Assembly (NCBI RefSeq): GCF_900116255.1
Contig: NZ_FPAI01000010.1
Location: 1-64,000 of the forward strand
Length of the DNA stretch: 64,000 nt
Source of the DNA: Halolactibacillus miurensis
GTDB taxonomy: Bacteria; Bacillota; Bacilli; Bacillales; Amphibacillaceae
Direction of reading: 5' to 3'
The translations under genes and the position numbers were made by a program. This document shows, one piece after another, positions 52,162 to 61,104 of this stretch (positions are counted from its first letter, which is position 1; each line of letters starts with the position of its first letter). The notes below the pieces were generated by a model, which did no database searches, was not told the origin of the DNA, and saw only the letters and a list, made by a program, of their open reading frames with translations.

Positions 52162-54717
52162 ATGAAACGAGATATTAGAATTTTAATGCATACACACTGG
52201 GATAGGGAGTGGTACTTTACAAAAGATGAAACAAAGGTGTTACTAAGAAACCATATGCAAGATGTCATGGACTATTTAGAAGAAAATCCAGAGACCATTT
52301 ATATTTTAGATGGGCAAAGTGTTATGATTGACGACTACCTAGAACTGGAACCAACACAAGAACCACGGCTGAAGCGACTCATTCAATCAGGCAATTTAAG
52401 GGTAGGACCGTGGTATACACAAACGGATTTATTACTTGTCCACGGGGAATCCATTTTTAGAAATCTCTATTACGGCATTAAACGCGCACGAGAATTTGGT
52501 GAGCCGATGCTTGTCGGTTATGCACCAGATACATTTGGACATGCGAGTCAAATGCCGCAAATCTATCAACATTTCGGTATAGAGTCAACTTTCTTTTGGC
52601 GGGGCTTTAGTGAGTTAAAAGCAAAGAAGTCCGACTTTTTGTGGGAAGGTATTGATGGGACACAAATTTTCGGTGTGAACTTAGCGACAGGGTATCAGGG
52701 GGCAAAGTATTTAGAAAGTGACGCTTCACTACTAAGTGAGAGAATGGCAAAGTTAATGAGTGTCCTTGATGCTTATTCTGCTTCAAATAGCCGCTTAATT
52801 ATGAATGGACACGATCAAATGCCACTTCAACGTGACATTAAACAAGTCATAACGGCGCTAGAAAAGCTGTATCCAGAAGATAACTTCTCACTCACAGATT
52901 TTGAAGGTTATCTTCACACACTAAATAAAGAAGACCTTGAGATTGTTAAAGGCGAGCTGACTGATAGTAAACATGCGCGTATCCACCGCACGATCGGCTC
53001 AACTCGGATGGATATTAAACTCTTAAACAATGAGATTGAAACGAAGTTGTATCACACCTTAGAGCCACTGGCAGTGATTGGTGAACGGGTCGGTATCCCG
53101 TACCCCCACGGTGTGGTTGAAAAAGTCGCCAAGCTATTATTCGGTGCGCATGCGCATGACTCGATTGGTGGGTGTAATAGTGATGCGGTTAATCAAGATA
53201 TTAGGCAGCGTCTCATTAACGCAAAAGAAATGGTTGACACACAAATTGACCTGCATTTAAGACTACTGACGATGGCTAATAAAGAGACGGATCAGACAAT
53301 CGTGATTGTGAACCCACTACCAGAAAAGCGCACCGATGAGATGGTGTCACTTGAGATGATCACGCGTACAAAAAACTTTCTTCTTTATGATGAATCGGGA
53401 CAAGAGATTGACTACGTGATTGAACATCAACAAATAGAAGATGCTGGTTTAATTGATCGTCAAGTGGCGGCGAGACTTAAAGACATTCAAGTCTACCGCA
53501 CGAAAGTCTATGTGAGCGTGGACGAGATGCTTGGGCTATCTGCGCGTTACGTCACTTACGAAGAAGTTGAGACAGAAAGAGCTGAAGAGGTACAATCAAT
53601 AGAGTCCATGATAGAAAATCAATTTGGTCAACTATTTATTGAAAACAATCAACTACATTACCGCCATAAAGCAACGAATCGCCTCTTTACCAACGTCCTT
53701 TCGATTGAAAATAGTGGGGATGCGGGTGACAGTTATGATTACTCACCACCGGTGAATGATTGGGTGCTTAACAGTAAGGACGTGGGTGAGCTGTCCTATC
53801 AGGTTGAGAAAAGAGATCTATCAGAGGTGATCCAGTTAACGATTGCTTTTGATGTTCCGAGTCATCAGACAGAACGAGAAAACAAACAAGCAACGACGCA
53901 GGTAGAATTTACTGGGACGTGTCGATTATTTAACAATGATCCGAAAGTATACGTTGAACTGAATCACACAAACGTAACAGCTGATAGTCGTTACCGACTT
54001 GTGTTTCACACGGGAATAGTCACCAATCAAGTGAAAGTAGATGGTTATTTATCTGATCAATTTAAACCAGTGTATTTAACAGAACCGTTAACGATTTGGG
54101 AACAAGACAACTGGGTTGAAAAACCAGTCAGTATCGAAACGATGCAAAGTTATTTATCATTAACAGCTGATGATCAATTTAACCTCTATACGAAAGGGCT
54201 AAAAGAATATGAAGTAGTTGGTGATTGCGCTTATCTTACCTTGTTTAGAACGTTCTCTCACCTAGGTAAACGAAATCTTGTGAATCGACCCGGTCGTCCG
54301 TCAGGTATTGAAATCAAAACACCAGATAATCAATTAACCAACACAACCTTTACGTTTAACTGTGCGTTTGATTTTGAACAAATCGAGACGCAAAACAAAC
54401 AAGCCAAAAGCTATCTCACACCATTTGTTGCTTACCAACGAAAAGCATTTAATCGCTTTAATATTAATCCAAGACCTAACGTTGCATTAGACGAAGCTGA
54501 TGTCACCCTAGACTTAGGACAGTGTGTGGTCTCAGCGGTGAAATGTACAGAAGACAATCAGTTATTTGTCCGGTTATATAATCCAATGTTTGAAACAGAG
54601 AACTTAACCTTACCTCCAGGTACGCAAATAGCGAATGCGATGGAAGAATCCCTTCATGTTGTTGAACAAGTAGAGGTTAGGCCCCAACAAATTATCCAGT
54701 TTATATTACATCACTAA
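52162..54717 (+). CDS. mngB: GH38 alpha-mannosidase (mannosylglycerate hydrolase, MngB-like)
   Basis: About 851 residues, no signal peptide. HTHWDREWYF near the N-terminus and GYAPDTFGHASQMPQI near residue 120 carry zinc ligands and the nucleophile region of family GH38; a later AHDSIGGCNSDAV (near 330) is also conserved. MngB of E. coli splits 6-phospho-mannosylglycerate into mannose-6-phosphate and glycerate. Here the gene heads an operon with a PTS permease, and a glycerate kinase lies at its end, which favours that role over glycan trimming. AAGGGGGATATC before ATG 52162 fixes the start. Confidence 0.87.
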   Translation: MKRDIRILMHTHWDREWYFTKDETKVLLRNHMQDVMDYLEENPETIYILDGQSVMIDDYLELEPTQEPRLKRLIQSGNLRVGPWYTQTDLLLVHGESIFRNLYYGIKRAREFGEPMLVGYAPDTFGHASQMPQIYQHFGIESTFFWRGFSELKAKKSDFLWEGIDGTQIFGVNLATGYQGAKYLESDASLLSERMAKLMSVLDAYSASNSRLIMNGHDQMPLQRDIKQVITALEKLYPEDNFSLTDFEGYLHTLNKEDLEIVKGELTDSKHARIHRTIGSTRMDIKLLNNEIETKLYHTLEPLAVIGERVGIPYPHGVVEKVAKLLFGAHAHDSIGGCNSDAVNQDIRQRLINAKEMVDTQIDLHLRLLTMANKETDQTIVIVNPLPEKRTDEMVSLEMITRTKNFLLYDESGQEIDYVIEHQQIEDAGLIDRQVAARLKDIQVYRTKVYVSVDEMLGLSARYVTYEEVETERAEEVQSIESMIENQFGQLFIENNQLHYRHKATNRLFTNVLSIENSGDAGDSYDYSPPVNDWVLNSKDVGELSYQVEKRDLSEVIQLTIAFDVPSHQTERENKQATTQVEFTGTCRLFNNDPKVYVELNHTNVTADSRYRLVFHTGIVTNQVKVDGYLSDQFKPVYLTEPLTIWEQDNWVEKPVSIETMQSYLSLTADDQFNLYTKGLKEYEVVGDCAYLTLFRTFSHLGKRNLVNRPGRPSGIEIKTPDNQLTNTTFTFNCAFDFEQIETQNKQAKSYLTPFVAYQRKAFNRFNINPRPNVALDEADVTLDLGQCVVSAVKCTEDNQLFVRLYNPMFETENLTLPPGTQIANAMEESLHVVEQVEVRPQQIIQFILHH

Positions 54718-54736
54718 GAAGAAAAGAGGCAGTTAT

Positions 54737-56353
54737 ATGACAAACTTTAAAAAGAATTTCCAAAGCTTCGGAAAGTCGCTCTTATTCCCGATTAGTTTAC
54801 TGTCATTTATGGCGATATTCCTTGGACTTGCCGCAGCGCTCCAAAATCCGAATATTATTGAATTTATGCCCTTTTTAGATAATACCTTCTTACAAAACAT
54901 TTTAGGTATGATTAGAAAAATATCAGCCCTCCCATTCGGGTATTTACCGTTATTATTCGCGATGTCGATTCCACTTGGCATGGTGAAGCGTGATAAAGAA
55001 GTGGCTGTTTATGCAGGCGCTGTTGGGTATATTGCGATGCTCATCGGGATGAACTATTTCCTTTCGTTACAAGGATATACGCCTGAGACAACATCGATTG
55101 CCTACTTAATGGAAACCGAAGGTTTAAGTCAAGTGGAGGCAACGTTACTCAATGCCCGTTTTACAAGTACGCTTGGGATCTTTGTTTATAACACGAACGT
55201 GATTGGTGGTATTATCGCTGGTTTAATGGGCGTCTACTTACACAATAAGTTTAGACAAACAGAACTGCATGCGGCGCTGACATTCTACAGCGGCAAACGT
55301 TTTGTGCCGATTATCTCGGCTTTAGTGATGGTTGTGGTTGGTATTGGCTTAACGTTTGTATGGCCAATTGTTAACGCAGGTATCATCAATATGGGTGAAT
55401 TAATTAGTGAAACAGGATTGTTTGGTACGTTCCTCTATGGATTTACTGAAAAAATCATTAATCCAACGGGCTTGCACCACATCTTAAATCAAACGTTTAG
55501 ATTCACCGCTCTGGGTGGGGTAGAAAATATTGATGGTCATTCACTTGTCGGTGCCTTACAGATTTATCTGTATCAATTAGATAAAAATTTACCGTTCTCA
55601 ACAGATGCGACTCGCTTCTTAGCACAAGGTAAGATCTTACACATGGTGTTCGGTATGCCAGCAGCCGTCTTGGCGATCTACCGGATGGCGTTACCGGAAA
55701 AACGTGAGAAAGTCTTAAAGTTCTTCCTAGCCGGTTTAACAGCGGTGATTTTAACCGGTATTACCGAACCGATTGAATTTACCTTTATCTTTATTTCACC
55801 TGTCCTTTGGATCGTAAATGCGATCTTTGCGGGATTAGCGTTCTTAGTCCCAGCTATTTTTGATGCAGGAATTGGGAATATTCAAGGGGGAATCATTGAC
55901 TGGTTAGTTTTTGGTGTCTTCCAAGGACTTGAAACGAAATGGTACATTTACTTAATTGCCGGTCCGATATTCTTCGCAATGTATTATTTCAGTTATACGT
56001 TTATTATCCGTAAGTTTAACGTCTTAACAATTGGTCGTCGAAAGACCGACTTTGAAGATGATGAAGAGGATGATACGGAAAACGTGCCAGTCAAAGAACA
56101 GGATCGTAAGACGGCTGAAAACATCATTGAAGGATTGGGGGGGCTTACCAATATTGTCGATGTCGATAACTGTATTAGTCGTTTGCGTGTAGAAGTGAAA
56201 AATGGCGAGCTTGTGAAAGAAGCGTATTTAAAGAAAACCAACCCCAATGGTATTGTGCGTCCGGATGCTAACACCGTACATGTTGTCTATGGTGGCCGGG
56301 TCTCTAAGATGCGTAACATTGTTGATAACTATATGTATGAACAAAAAGCGTAA
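54737..56353 (+). CDS. PTS sugar transporter EIICB, glucose/maltose family
   Basis: A 538-residue permease. EIIC part (about 1-430) with LLFPISLLSFMAIFLGLAAAL, the GLHHILNQTFRF segment near 250 and ITEPIEFTFIFISPVLW near 340; an acidic linker (DFEDDEEDDTE); EIIB domain with the phosphocysteine in VDNCISRLRVEV near 478. It resembles maltose-type (MalX/GlvC) EIICB proteins. There is no EIIA part. Lying between GH38 and GH4 genes it probably imports and phosphorylates alpha-glycosides at C6, perhaps mannosyl- or glucosyl-glycerate. E. coli MngA for mannosylglycerate is of the fructose family, so this would be a different solution. Confidence 0.83.
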   Translation: MTNFKKNFQSFGKSLLFPISLLSFMAIFLGLAAALQNPNIIEFMPFLDNTFLQNILGMIRKISALPFGYLPLLFAMSIPLGMVKRDKEVAVYAGAVGYIAMLIGMNYFLSLQGYTPETTSIAYLMETEGLSQVEATLLNARFTSTLGIFVYNTNVIGGIIAGLMGVYLHNKFRQTELHAALTFYSGKRFVPIISALVMVVVGIGLTFVWPIVNAGIINMGELISETGLFGTFLYGFTEKIINPTGLHHILNQTFRFTALGGVENIDGHSLVGALQIYLYQLDKNLPFSTDATRFLAQGKILHMVFGMPAAVLAIYRMALPEKREKVLKFFLAGLTAVILTGITEPIEFTFIFISPVLWIVNAIFAGLAFLVPAIFDAGIGNIQGGIIDWLVFGVFQGLETKWYIYLIAGPIFFAMYYFSYTFIIRKFNVLTIGRRKTDFEDDEEDDTENVPVKEQDRKTAENIIEGLGGLTNIVDVDNCISRLRVEVKNGELVKEAYLKKTNPNGIVRPDANTVHVVYGGRVSKMRNIVDNYMYEQKA

Positions 56354-56401
56354 GCGTTAATGAGCTATCACAAGAATTAAACACACAAATAAAAGCAAAG
56401 C

Positions 56402-56441
56402 AGTGACTGACGGATTAATGCTAAGTCATCCGTCAGTCACT
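56402..56441 (+). other. Perfect 14-bp intercistronic hairpin between PTS and GH4 genes
   Basis: AGTGACTGACGGAT 56402-56415 pairs with ATCCGTCAGTCACT 56428-56441. It is followed by AATAAATAAAAGAGGG rather than a T-run, so message stabilisation or partial attenuation is likelier than full termination. Confidence 0.6.
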
Positions 56442-56463
56442 AATAAATAAAAGAGGGATGTTG

Positions 56464-57789
56464 ATGATGAAAAAAAATAATATTGTCTTAGTCGGTGGCG
56501 GTTCAACGTGGACACCAGGTATTTTAAAAGCGATGACGACACATTTAGATCAGTTCGGCTTAAACCAGGTCGTGCTATATGATGTTGATCAAAAGCGTCA
56601 AGAAGTGATTGGTGAGTTTGCGAAGATCCTCTTTAAAGAAGAAGCACCGGAGGTAGAGGTTGTGTATACGACCGATAAAGAAGTCGCTTATAAAGAGGTT
56701 GACTTTGTTTTCTGTCAAATGCGTACGGGTGGATTTGATATGCGTGAAAAAGATGAAAAGATTCCCCTTCAACATGGCGTCATTGGTCAAGAAACGTGTG
56801 GACCGGGGGGCTTTAGTTACGGATTGCGTTCGATTCGTGATATGGAAGAGATGGTACGTGACGTACGCCTGTTAAGTCCAGATGCTTGGATTTTGAACTA
56901 TACGAATCCAGCGGCGATTGTCGCGTTAGCGCTTGATAAAATCTTCCCGAAAGAAGACAAAATCTTAAATATTTGCGATCAACCGGTCAACTTACTTCGA
57001 TCGTACTCAAAACTGATTGATCATGATGTGAATAAATTAGAGCCCGTTTACTTTGGTCTCAATCACTTCGGTTGGTTTACACATATTTATGATGAAACAG
57101 GACGTGACCGGGCACCAGAGTTAAAAGAGATCATTTTAAATGGTGGCTTTAGACCGGTTGATGCGGAACAACGTGATCAATCGTGGCTTGAGACGTATGC
57201 GATGGTAGAGGACATGTTAAAAGATTTTCCTGATTATTTACCGAATACGTATTTACAATATTATCTCTATCCAGAGTATAAAGTGAAAAAACTAGATCCG
57301 AACTGGACGAGAACGGATGAGGTAAGAGAAGGTCGAGAGAAGAAAGTGTTTGAGGAATGTCGTCGTATTGTCGACAATGGCACCGCACGTGACTCAAAAG
57401 TCGTTCATAACGATGCTCATGGTGATATGATGGTTGAAGTCGCCGCATCGATTGCCAATAATGAGCGGAAAACCTTTATCGTGATGGTGAGAAATGATGG
57501 TATCATTGCGAACTTACCAGATGATAGTATGGTTGAAGTGGCAGCAACGCTTGGTGCCAATGGGCCACAACCTTATGCGGTTGGTCAGATTGGCACGTTC
57601 TATAAAGGGCTTATAGAAAACCAACATGCGTTTGAAAAATTGACCGTTGAAGCCTATATGGAAGGGTCATATACAAAAGCGCTCCAAGCCTTGACACTTA
57701 ATCGTACCGTTGTGGATGCGAAAAAAGCTCGGGTTGTACTCGATGCCTTGATTGAAGCAAATAAAGATTACTGGCCAGAATTAAACTAA
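56464..57789 (+). CDS. GH4 6-phospho-alpha-glucosidase (GlvA/MalH-like)
   Basis: About 441 residues, the usual length of GlvA. NIVLVGGGSTWTPGILKAM binds NAD; the metal-binding cysteine is in NICDQP and the histidine in GLNHFGWFTHIYD; ETCGPGGFSYGLRSI is also conserved. The enzyme splits 6-phospho-alpha-glucosides by an NAD- and Mn-dependent redox-elimination path. In this operon the substrate may be maltose-6-P or 6-phospho-glucosylglycerate. Start may be ATG 56464 or 56467; AAGAGGG at 56451-56457 fits both. Confidence 0.88.
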   Translation: MMKKNNIVLVGGGSTWTPGILKAMTTHLDQFGLNQVVLYDVDQKRQEVIGEFAKILFKEEAPEVEVVYTTDKEVAYKEVDFVFCQMRTGGFDMREKDEKIPLQHGVIGQETCGPGGFSYGLRSIRDMEEMVRDVRLLSPDAWILNYTNPAAIVALALDKIFPKEDKILNICDQPVNLLRSYSKLIDHDVNKLEPVYFGLNHFGWFTHIYDETGRDRAPELKEIILNGGFRPVDAEQRDQSWLETYAMVEDMLKDFPDYLPNTYLQYYLYPEYKVKKLDPNWTRTDEVREGREKKVFEECRRIVDNGTARDSKVVHNDAHGDMMVEVAASIANNERKTFIVMVRNDGIIANLPDDSMVEVAATLGANGPQPYAVGQIGTFYKGLIENQHAFEKLTVEAYMEGSYTKALQALTLNRTVVDAKKARVVLDALIEANKDYWPELN

Positions 57790-57805
57790 TACGTGAAAGA
57801 CAAAG

Positions 57806-57843
57806 AAGAGTATGGCACACTATAGTCATACTCTTTTGTTTTT
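57806..57843 (+). terminator. Terminator between GH4 and glycerate kinase genes
   Basis: AAGAGTATG 57806-57814 pairs with CATACTCTT 57827-57835, followed by TTGTTTTT. Read-through would be needed for co-transcription of the kinase gene. Confidence 0.7.
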
Positions 57844-57860
57844 AGAAAGGAATGAAAGTG

Positions 57861-58988
57861 ATGCGCATCTTAACAGCAATTGATTCGTTTAAAGGTTCGA
57901 TGACAAGTTTAGAAGCCAACAGAATCGTCAAGGATACATTAACGGAGCATGACGTCATAAGTTTCACTGTCGCTGATGGTGGCGAAGGGACGGTACAAGC
58001 ATTTTTAGAAGCAGAAGACGGAGAATATATTCAGCGTACAATCACTAATGTGAACGGTAAAAAAATGTTAGCGACGTGGGGATGGATGAAAGAGAGTCAC
58101 ACGGCGGTTATTGAAGTGGCAGAAGCAGCGGGTATTATTCAGGCAGATAAAGATACCTTTCACCCCCGCCACCATACGAGTTTTGGAGTGGGAGAACAAA
58201 TCAGTCAAGCGCTTGATTACGGCGCAACAACGATTATTTTAGGGCTTGGTGGCAGTGCCACGGTCGATGGCGGTATGGGCATGATGATGGCGCTCGGCGT
58301 TAAGTTCCTTGATGAATGTAATCAATTACTGCACGCACTTCCAGCTGATTTAAGCAGAGTAAAGAAGGTAGACATGAGTGGATTAGATTCCAGAGTGAAG
58401 CATGTTAAGTGGTTGATTGCAAGTGATGTGACGAATCCTTTACTAGGAAGTAACGGAGCCACGTATGTGTTTGGTCCGCAAAAAGGGTTTCTAAAAGAAG
58501 AACTAGCTGAACGAGAACAAGCGATGATGCAATTTAGTCGAGCAGTGGAAGAAACGTTACACGTGTCCTGTACTGAGATGCCCGGCGCTGGAGCAGCTGG
58601 GGGGATTGGTTTTAGTTGTTATAGCTTTTTTGGGGCAACGTTTCAAAGTGGTTTAGATCTTTTAAGTGAACGCGGGAAACTAAAAGAAAAGTTACGTGAC
58701 GTTGATTTAGTGATCACGGGTGAAGGGAAGTTTGACAGGCAGTCACTCGCAGGTAAAGTGCCAATCGGAATGAGTCGACTAGCTAAAGAGGTGGGCGTAC
58801 CGACGGTGGTCTTTGCTGGTAAGGTCGAACAGGGATTAACCGAGTTAAAGGAAGAGAATATTCATGTCACGCTACCGATTGTGAACGAGCCGATGACACT
58901 TGACTTAGCTATGGCAGAAGGCCCGAGATTATTAAAGGAGGCACTCGAAAGGTTTCAACAGATTCTCACGTTAACCGTTAAGAAATAA
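57861..58988 (+). CDS. glxK: Glycerate kinase, type 1 (GlxK/GarK-like)
   Basis: About 375 residues. AIDSFKGSMTSLEANRIV at the start, VADGGEGTVQAFL near 40, GLGGSATVDGGMGMMMALG near 132, the PGAGAAGGIGFSCYSFFGA segment near 245 and DLVITGEGKFDRQSLAGK near 290 are all family marks. It phosphorylates D-glycerate to a phosphoglycerate for glycolysis. No glucarate or glyoxylate genes are nearby; instead it follows GH38 and GH4 genes whose products could release glycerate from glycosylglycerates. ATG 57861 stands ten bases behind GAAAGG; ATG 57852 is too close to it. Confidence 0.88.
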   Translation: MRILTAIDSFKGSMTSLEANRIVKDTLTEHDVISFTVADGGEGTVQAFLEAEDGEYIQRTITNVNGKKMLATWGWMKESHTAVIEVAEAAGIIQADKDTFHPRHHTSFGVGEQISQALDYGATTIILGLGGSATVDGGMGMMMALGVKFLDECNQLLHALPADLSRVKKVDMSGLDSRVKHVKWLIASDVTNPLLGSNGATYVFGPQKGFLKEELAEREQAMMQFSRAVEETLHVSCTEMPGAGAAGGIGFSCYSFFGATFQSGLDLLSERGKLKEKLRDVDLVITGEGKFDRQSLAGKVPIGMSRLAKEVGVPTVVFAGKVEQGLTELKEENIHVTLPIVNEPMTLDLAMAEGPRLLKEALERFQQILTLTVKK

Positions 58989-59204
58989 TTGTATGGCCGT
59001 TATTCAAACGAAAGGGTCAGTAGAACATGAATGAATCATTAGAAGCTCTCTCTATCTTCATTTCTTTCTGCATAACATAGTGATGAAATGATGTATATAG
59101 AAAAACAGATAGGCAGATGATAACGATGAAACAATTTAAACATCATCCCTTGCATTTTCAGAATAGACTGATATAATACAACTAACAAGAAAAGTAATTG
59201 AATC
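58989..59204. other. Non-coding region before the TPP riboswitch
   Basis: No gene seen. Its last 55 bases hold the promoter at 59150-59177. Confidence 0.5.
59150..59177 (+). promoter_or_regulatory. Promoter of the thiT gene
   Basis: TTGCAT 59150-59155 and a perfect TATAAT 59172-59177, 16 bases apart, upstream of the riboswitch. Confidence 0.65.
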
Positions 59205-59303
59205 AAGCCTTCAAGGGGAGCTGATAATCGTCAGCTGAGAGTAAGTATCGATACTTAGACCCTCTGAACCTGTTAGTTAATACTAGCGTAGGGATGGTGG
59301 CTT
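59205..59303 (+). promoter_or_regulatory. TPP (thiamine pyrophosphate) riboswitch
   Basis: The conserved thi-box parts are all present: AAGGGGAGC, CAGCTGAGAG, GACCCTCTGAACCTG and GCGTAGGGATGG, closed by AAGCC 59205-59209 with GGCTT. It precedes the thiamine transporter gene. Downstream, CATCCCT (59348-59354) can pair with AGGGATG of the aptamer (from 59290), while AAGCA 59345-59349 can pair with TGCTT 59361-59365 and a T-run. This supports switching between antiterminator and terminator. Confidence 0.93.
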
Positions 59304-59342
59304 TTTTGATGGCGTTTTAAGTAATGTTAGGGTCCTCCATCA

Positions 59343-59370
59343 GGAAGCATCCCTTGGCATTGCTTTTTTT
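59343..59370 (+). terminator. Riboswitch-controlled terminator
   Basis: GGAAGCA pairs with TGCTTTT across CATCCCTTGGCAT-type loop sequence and runs into seven T. The left arm overlaps the sequence that can instead pair with the aptamer. Confidence 0.6.
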
Positions 59371-59401
59371 GTTGCACAAATTTTATGAGGAGGCATGTTT
59401 G

Positions 59402-59986
59402 ATGCAATCAAAACGTACATTATTTTTAATTGAGGTCGCGATTTTTTCAGCGCTTGCGCTTATTTTAGACCTCGTCCCATTCTTATCATTTAAAGTATGG
59501 GCCCAAGGAGGATCGATTTCTTTTGCGATGATTCCGGTGTTTATTATCAGTTATCGCTGGGGACTAAAGGGTGGCTTATTATCAGGATTACTGTTAGGTG
59601 TCTTACAAATTGTTTCAGGTACTGCCTGGATCGCTCATCCGGTTCAAGGTTTGCTTGACTATCCAATTGCCTTTACTGTGTTAGGTTTTGCGGGACTCTT
59701 TAAAGACCAAGCAGCGAATGCATTACAGAGTGGTTCTAAAGGGAGCTTTGTGAAGTGGGTCATTGTCGGTGTTGGGCTCGGCAGCACCCTTCGCTTTGTT
59801 AGTCATTATCTAGCAGGCGTGGTGTTCTTTGATTCACTCATTGACGGCATGAATATTTGGCTCTATTCTTTTGTTTACAATGCGTCGTATATTATCCCGT
59901 CGGCGATTATTAATATCATTGCGGTGGCGTTTCTCTTTAGTAAACGCCCATCACTTGTTAAAAAACCGATGCGTCACGCCGCTTAA
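59402..59986 (+). CDS. thiT: ECF-type thiamine transporter substrate-binding subunit ThiT
   Basis: About 194 residues with six membrane helices. The ALALILDLVPFLSF segment, the WAQGGSISFAMIPVFIISYRWG region (thiamine-binding loop) and the GTAWIAHPVQGLLDYPIAFTVLG region are characteristic of ThiT. It works with the shared EcfT and EcfA subunits coded elsewhere. ATG 59402 is behind GAGGAGG; an upstream open frame to 59324 overlaps the riboswitch terminator and is not counted. Control by TPP fits the role. Confidence 0.92.
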   Translation: MQSKRTLFLIEVAIFSALALILDLVPFLSFKVWAQGGSISFAMIPVFIISYRWGLKGGLLSGLLLGVLQIVSGTAWIAHPVQGLLDYPIAFTVLGFAGLFKDQAANALQSGSKGSFVKWVIVGVGLGSTLRFVSHYLAGVVFFDSLIDGMNIWLYSFVYNASYIIPSAIINIIAVAFLFSKRPSLVKKPMRHAA

Positions 59987-60014
59987 TGGACCCTAGCGCG
60001 TGATAGCATGACAA

Positions 60015-60062
60015 AAATAAAGCCGCGCGTCGACCTTATATAAGTCGATGCGCGGCTTTTTA
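60015..60062. terminator. Bidirectional terminator between thiT and the LCP gene
   Basis: AAAGCCGCGC and GTCGAC-region bases pair with GTCGATGCGCGGCTTT, flanked by A and T runs on the two strands. Confidence 0.85.
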
Positions 60063-60064
60063 GA

Positions 60065-60994
60065 TTAAGATTCAATTAAATCATGAACTTTATTGATTTC
60101 CTCTTCAGTGACAATGTGATAATAAATGTTATTGATCATCGAACCAGACCCCTGCATTTGATAGTCTTCAAAATTCGAGGCAGTTTGACGGTAACCTTGG
60201 AATAGTGATGTCATATCACTAAAGGTCATATTGGTACTCACGTTGTTACCTAGCACATCAAGTAAATCCGAAATACGGGTGATGTTTTCGATTTTCGCAC
60301 CTTCTCTTACAATACCTTCAATGACTTTACGCTGACGTTCGGTCCGGCCAAAGTCACCTCTTGGGTCTTCTTTTCTCATCCGGACAAAATTCATCGTCTC
60401 ATCCCCGGTTAAGGTAATGTTGCCGGTTGGGAAGGTGTTGCCACCTTGAGAAAAATTCAGTTCATTATTTACAGTGATTGGACCGACTAAATCAACGAGT
60501 TCAGCCATACCATCCATATTCACCCGCGCAAAATAATCAATATCAATATCTAAGAAATTTTCAACTGTTTCAATCGCCATGTCTGGGCCACCGAATGCAT
60601 GCGCATGATTGATCTTATCTTCTGTTCCGCGACCAGCAATCGTCGTCCGAGTATCACGCGGAATACTGACGAGTTGAATTTTGTCTTCATTTGGCTTTAA
60701 AGTCATGACAATGATCGCATCCGAACGACCACTGACAGATGACTCTGAATCAATACCGAGTAAGAGGATATTAAGATTATCTTTGTTCTCGATTTTTTCT
60801 TTTGTTTTTTCCGTATCAATCACGTTACCAGAAACTTTTTCATGCATATTGTCATTGACATTGCTTTTAACCTCGTTATATAAATGCACACCATAACCAA
60901 CGATCGATAATAATAAGACGAGTAAGATAATGACGGGGGTTAAAATCCACCATTTCTTTTTATTTTTCTTTTTGTTTAAACGGCTATTTTCCAT
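60065..60994 (-). CDS. LytR-CpsA-Psr (LCP) family glycopolymer transferase
   Basis: A 309-residue protein: basic N-terminus, one membrane helix (about 14-36), then the extracellular LCP domain with LNILLLGIDSES, GRSDAIIVMTLKPNEDKIQLVSIPRDTR near 95, DKINHAHAFGGPDMAIETVENFL and FVRMRKEDPRGDFGRTERQRKVI near 210. LCP enzymes move undecaprenyl-linked polymers such as teichoic acid or capsule onto peptidoglycan. It stands apart from the polysaccharide cluster, so which polymer it attaches is open. Confidence 0.88.
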   Translation of the reverse strand: MENSRLNKKKNKKKWWILTPVIILLVLLLSIVGYGVHLYNEVKSNVNDNMHEKVSGNVIDTEKTKEKIENKDNLNILLLGIDSESSVSGRSDAIIVMTLKPNEDKIQLVSIPRDTRTTIAGRGTEDKINHAHAFGGPDMAIETVENFLDIDIDYFARVNMDGMAELVDLVGPITVNNELNFSQGGNTFPTGNITLTGDETMNFVRMRKEDPRGDFGRTERQRKVIEGIVREGAKIENITRISDLLDVLGNNVSTNMTFSDMTSLFQGYRQTASNFEDYQMQGSGSMINNIYYHIVTEEEINKVHDLIES

Positions 60995-61104
60995 ATCAAA
61001 ACTTCTTTCTGTATTATATTTTTATTCTAAGTAGTAAGATTATAACAAATTTCGCGGAATCTACAAGTGTTATTGGCTATTTCTCATCTAACTTTCATCT
61101 ATTG

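Noticed and set aside
59126-59176. 17-codon frame upstream of the TPP riboswitch
   Set aside because: It runs through the -35 and into the -10 box of the thiT promoter and lacks a binding site.
59324-59401. N-terminal extension of ThiT
   Set aside because: It would translate the riboswitch terminator; ATG 59402 has a strong GAGGAGG site and gives the normal ThiT length.
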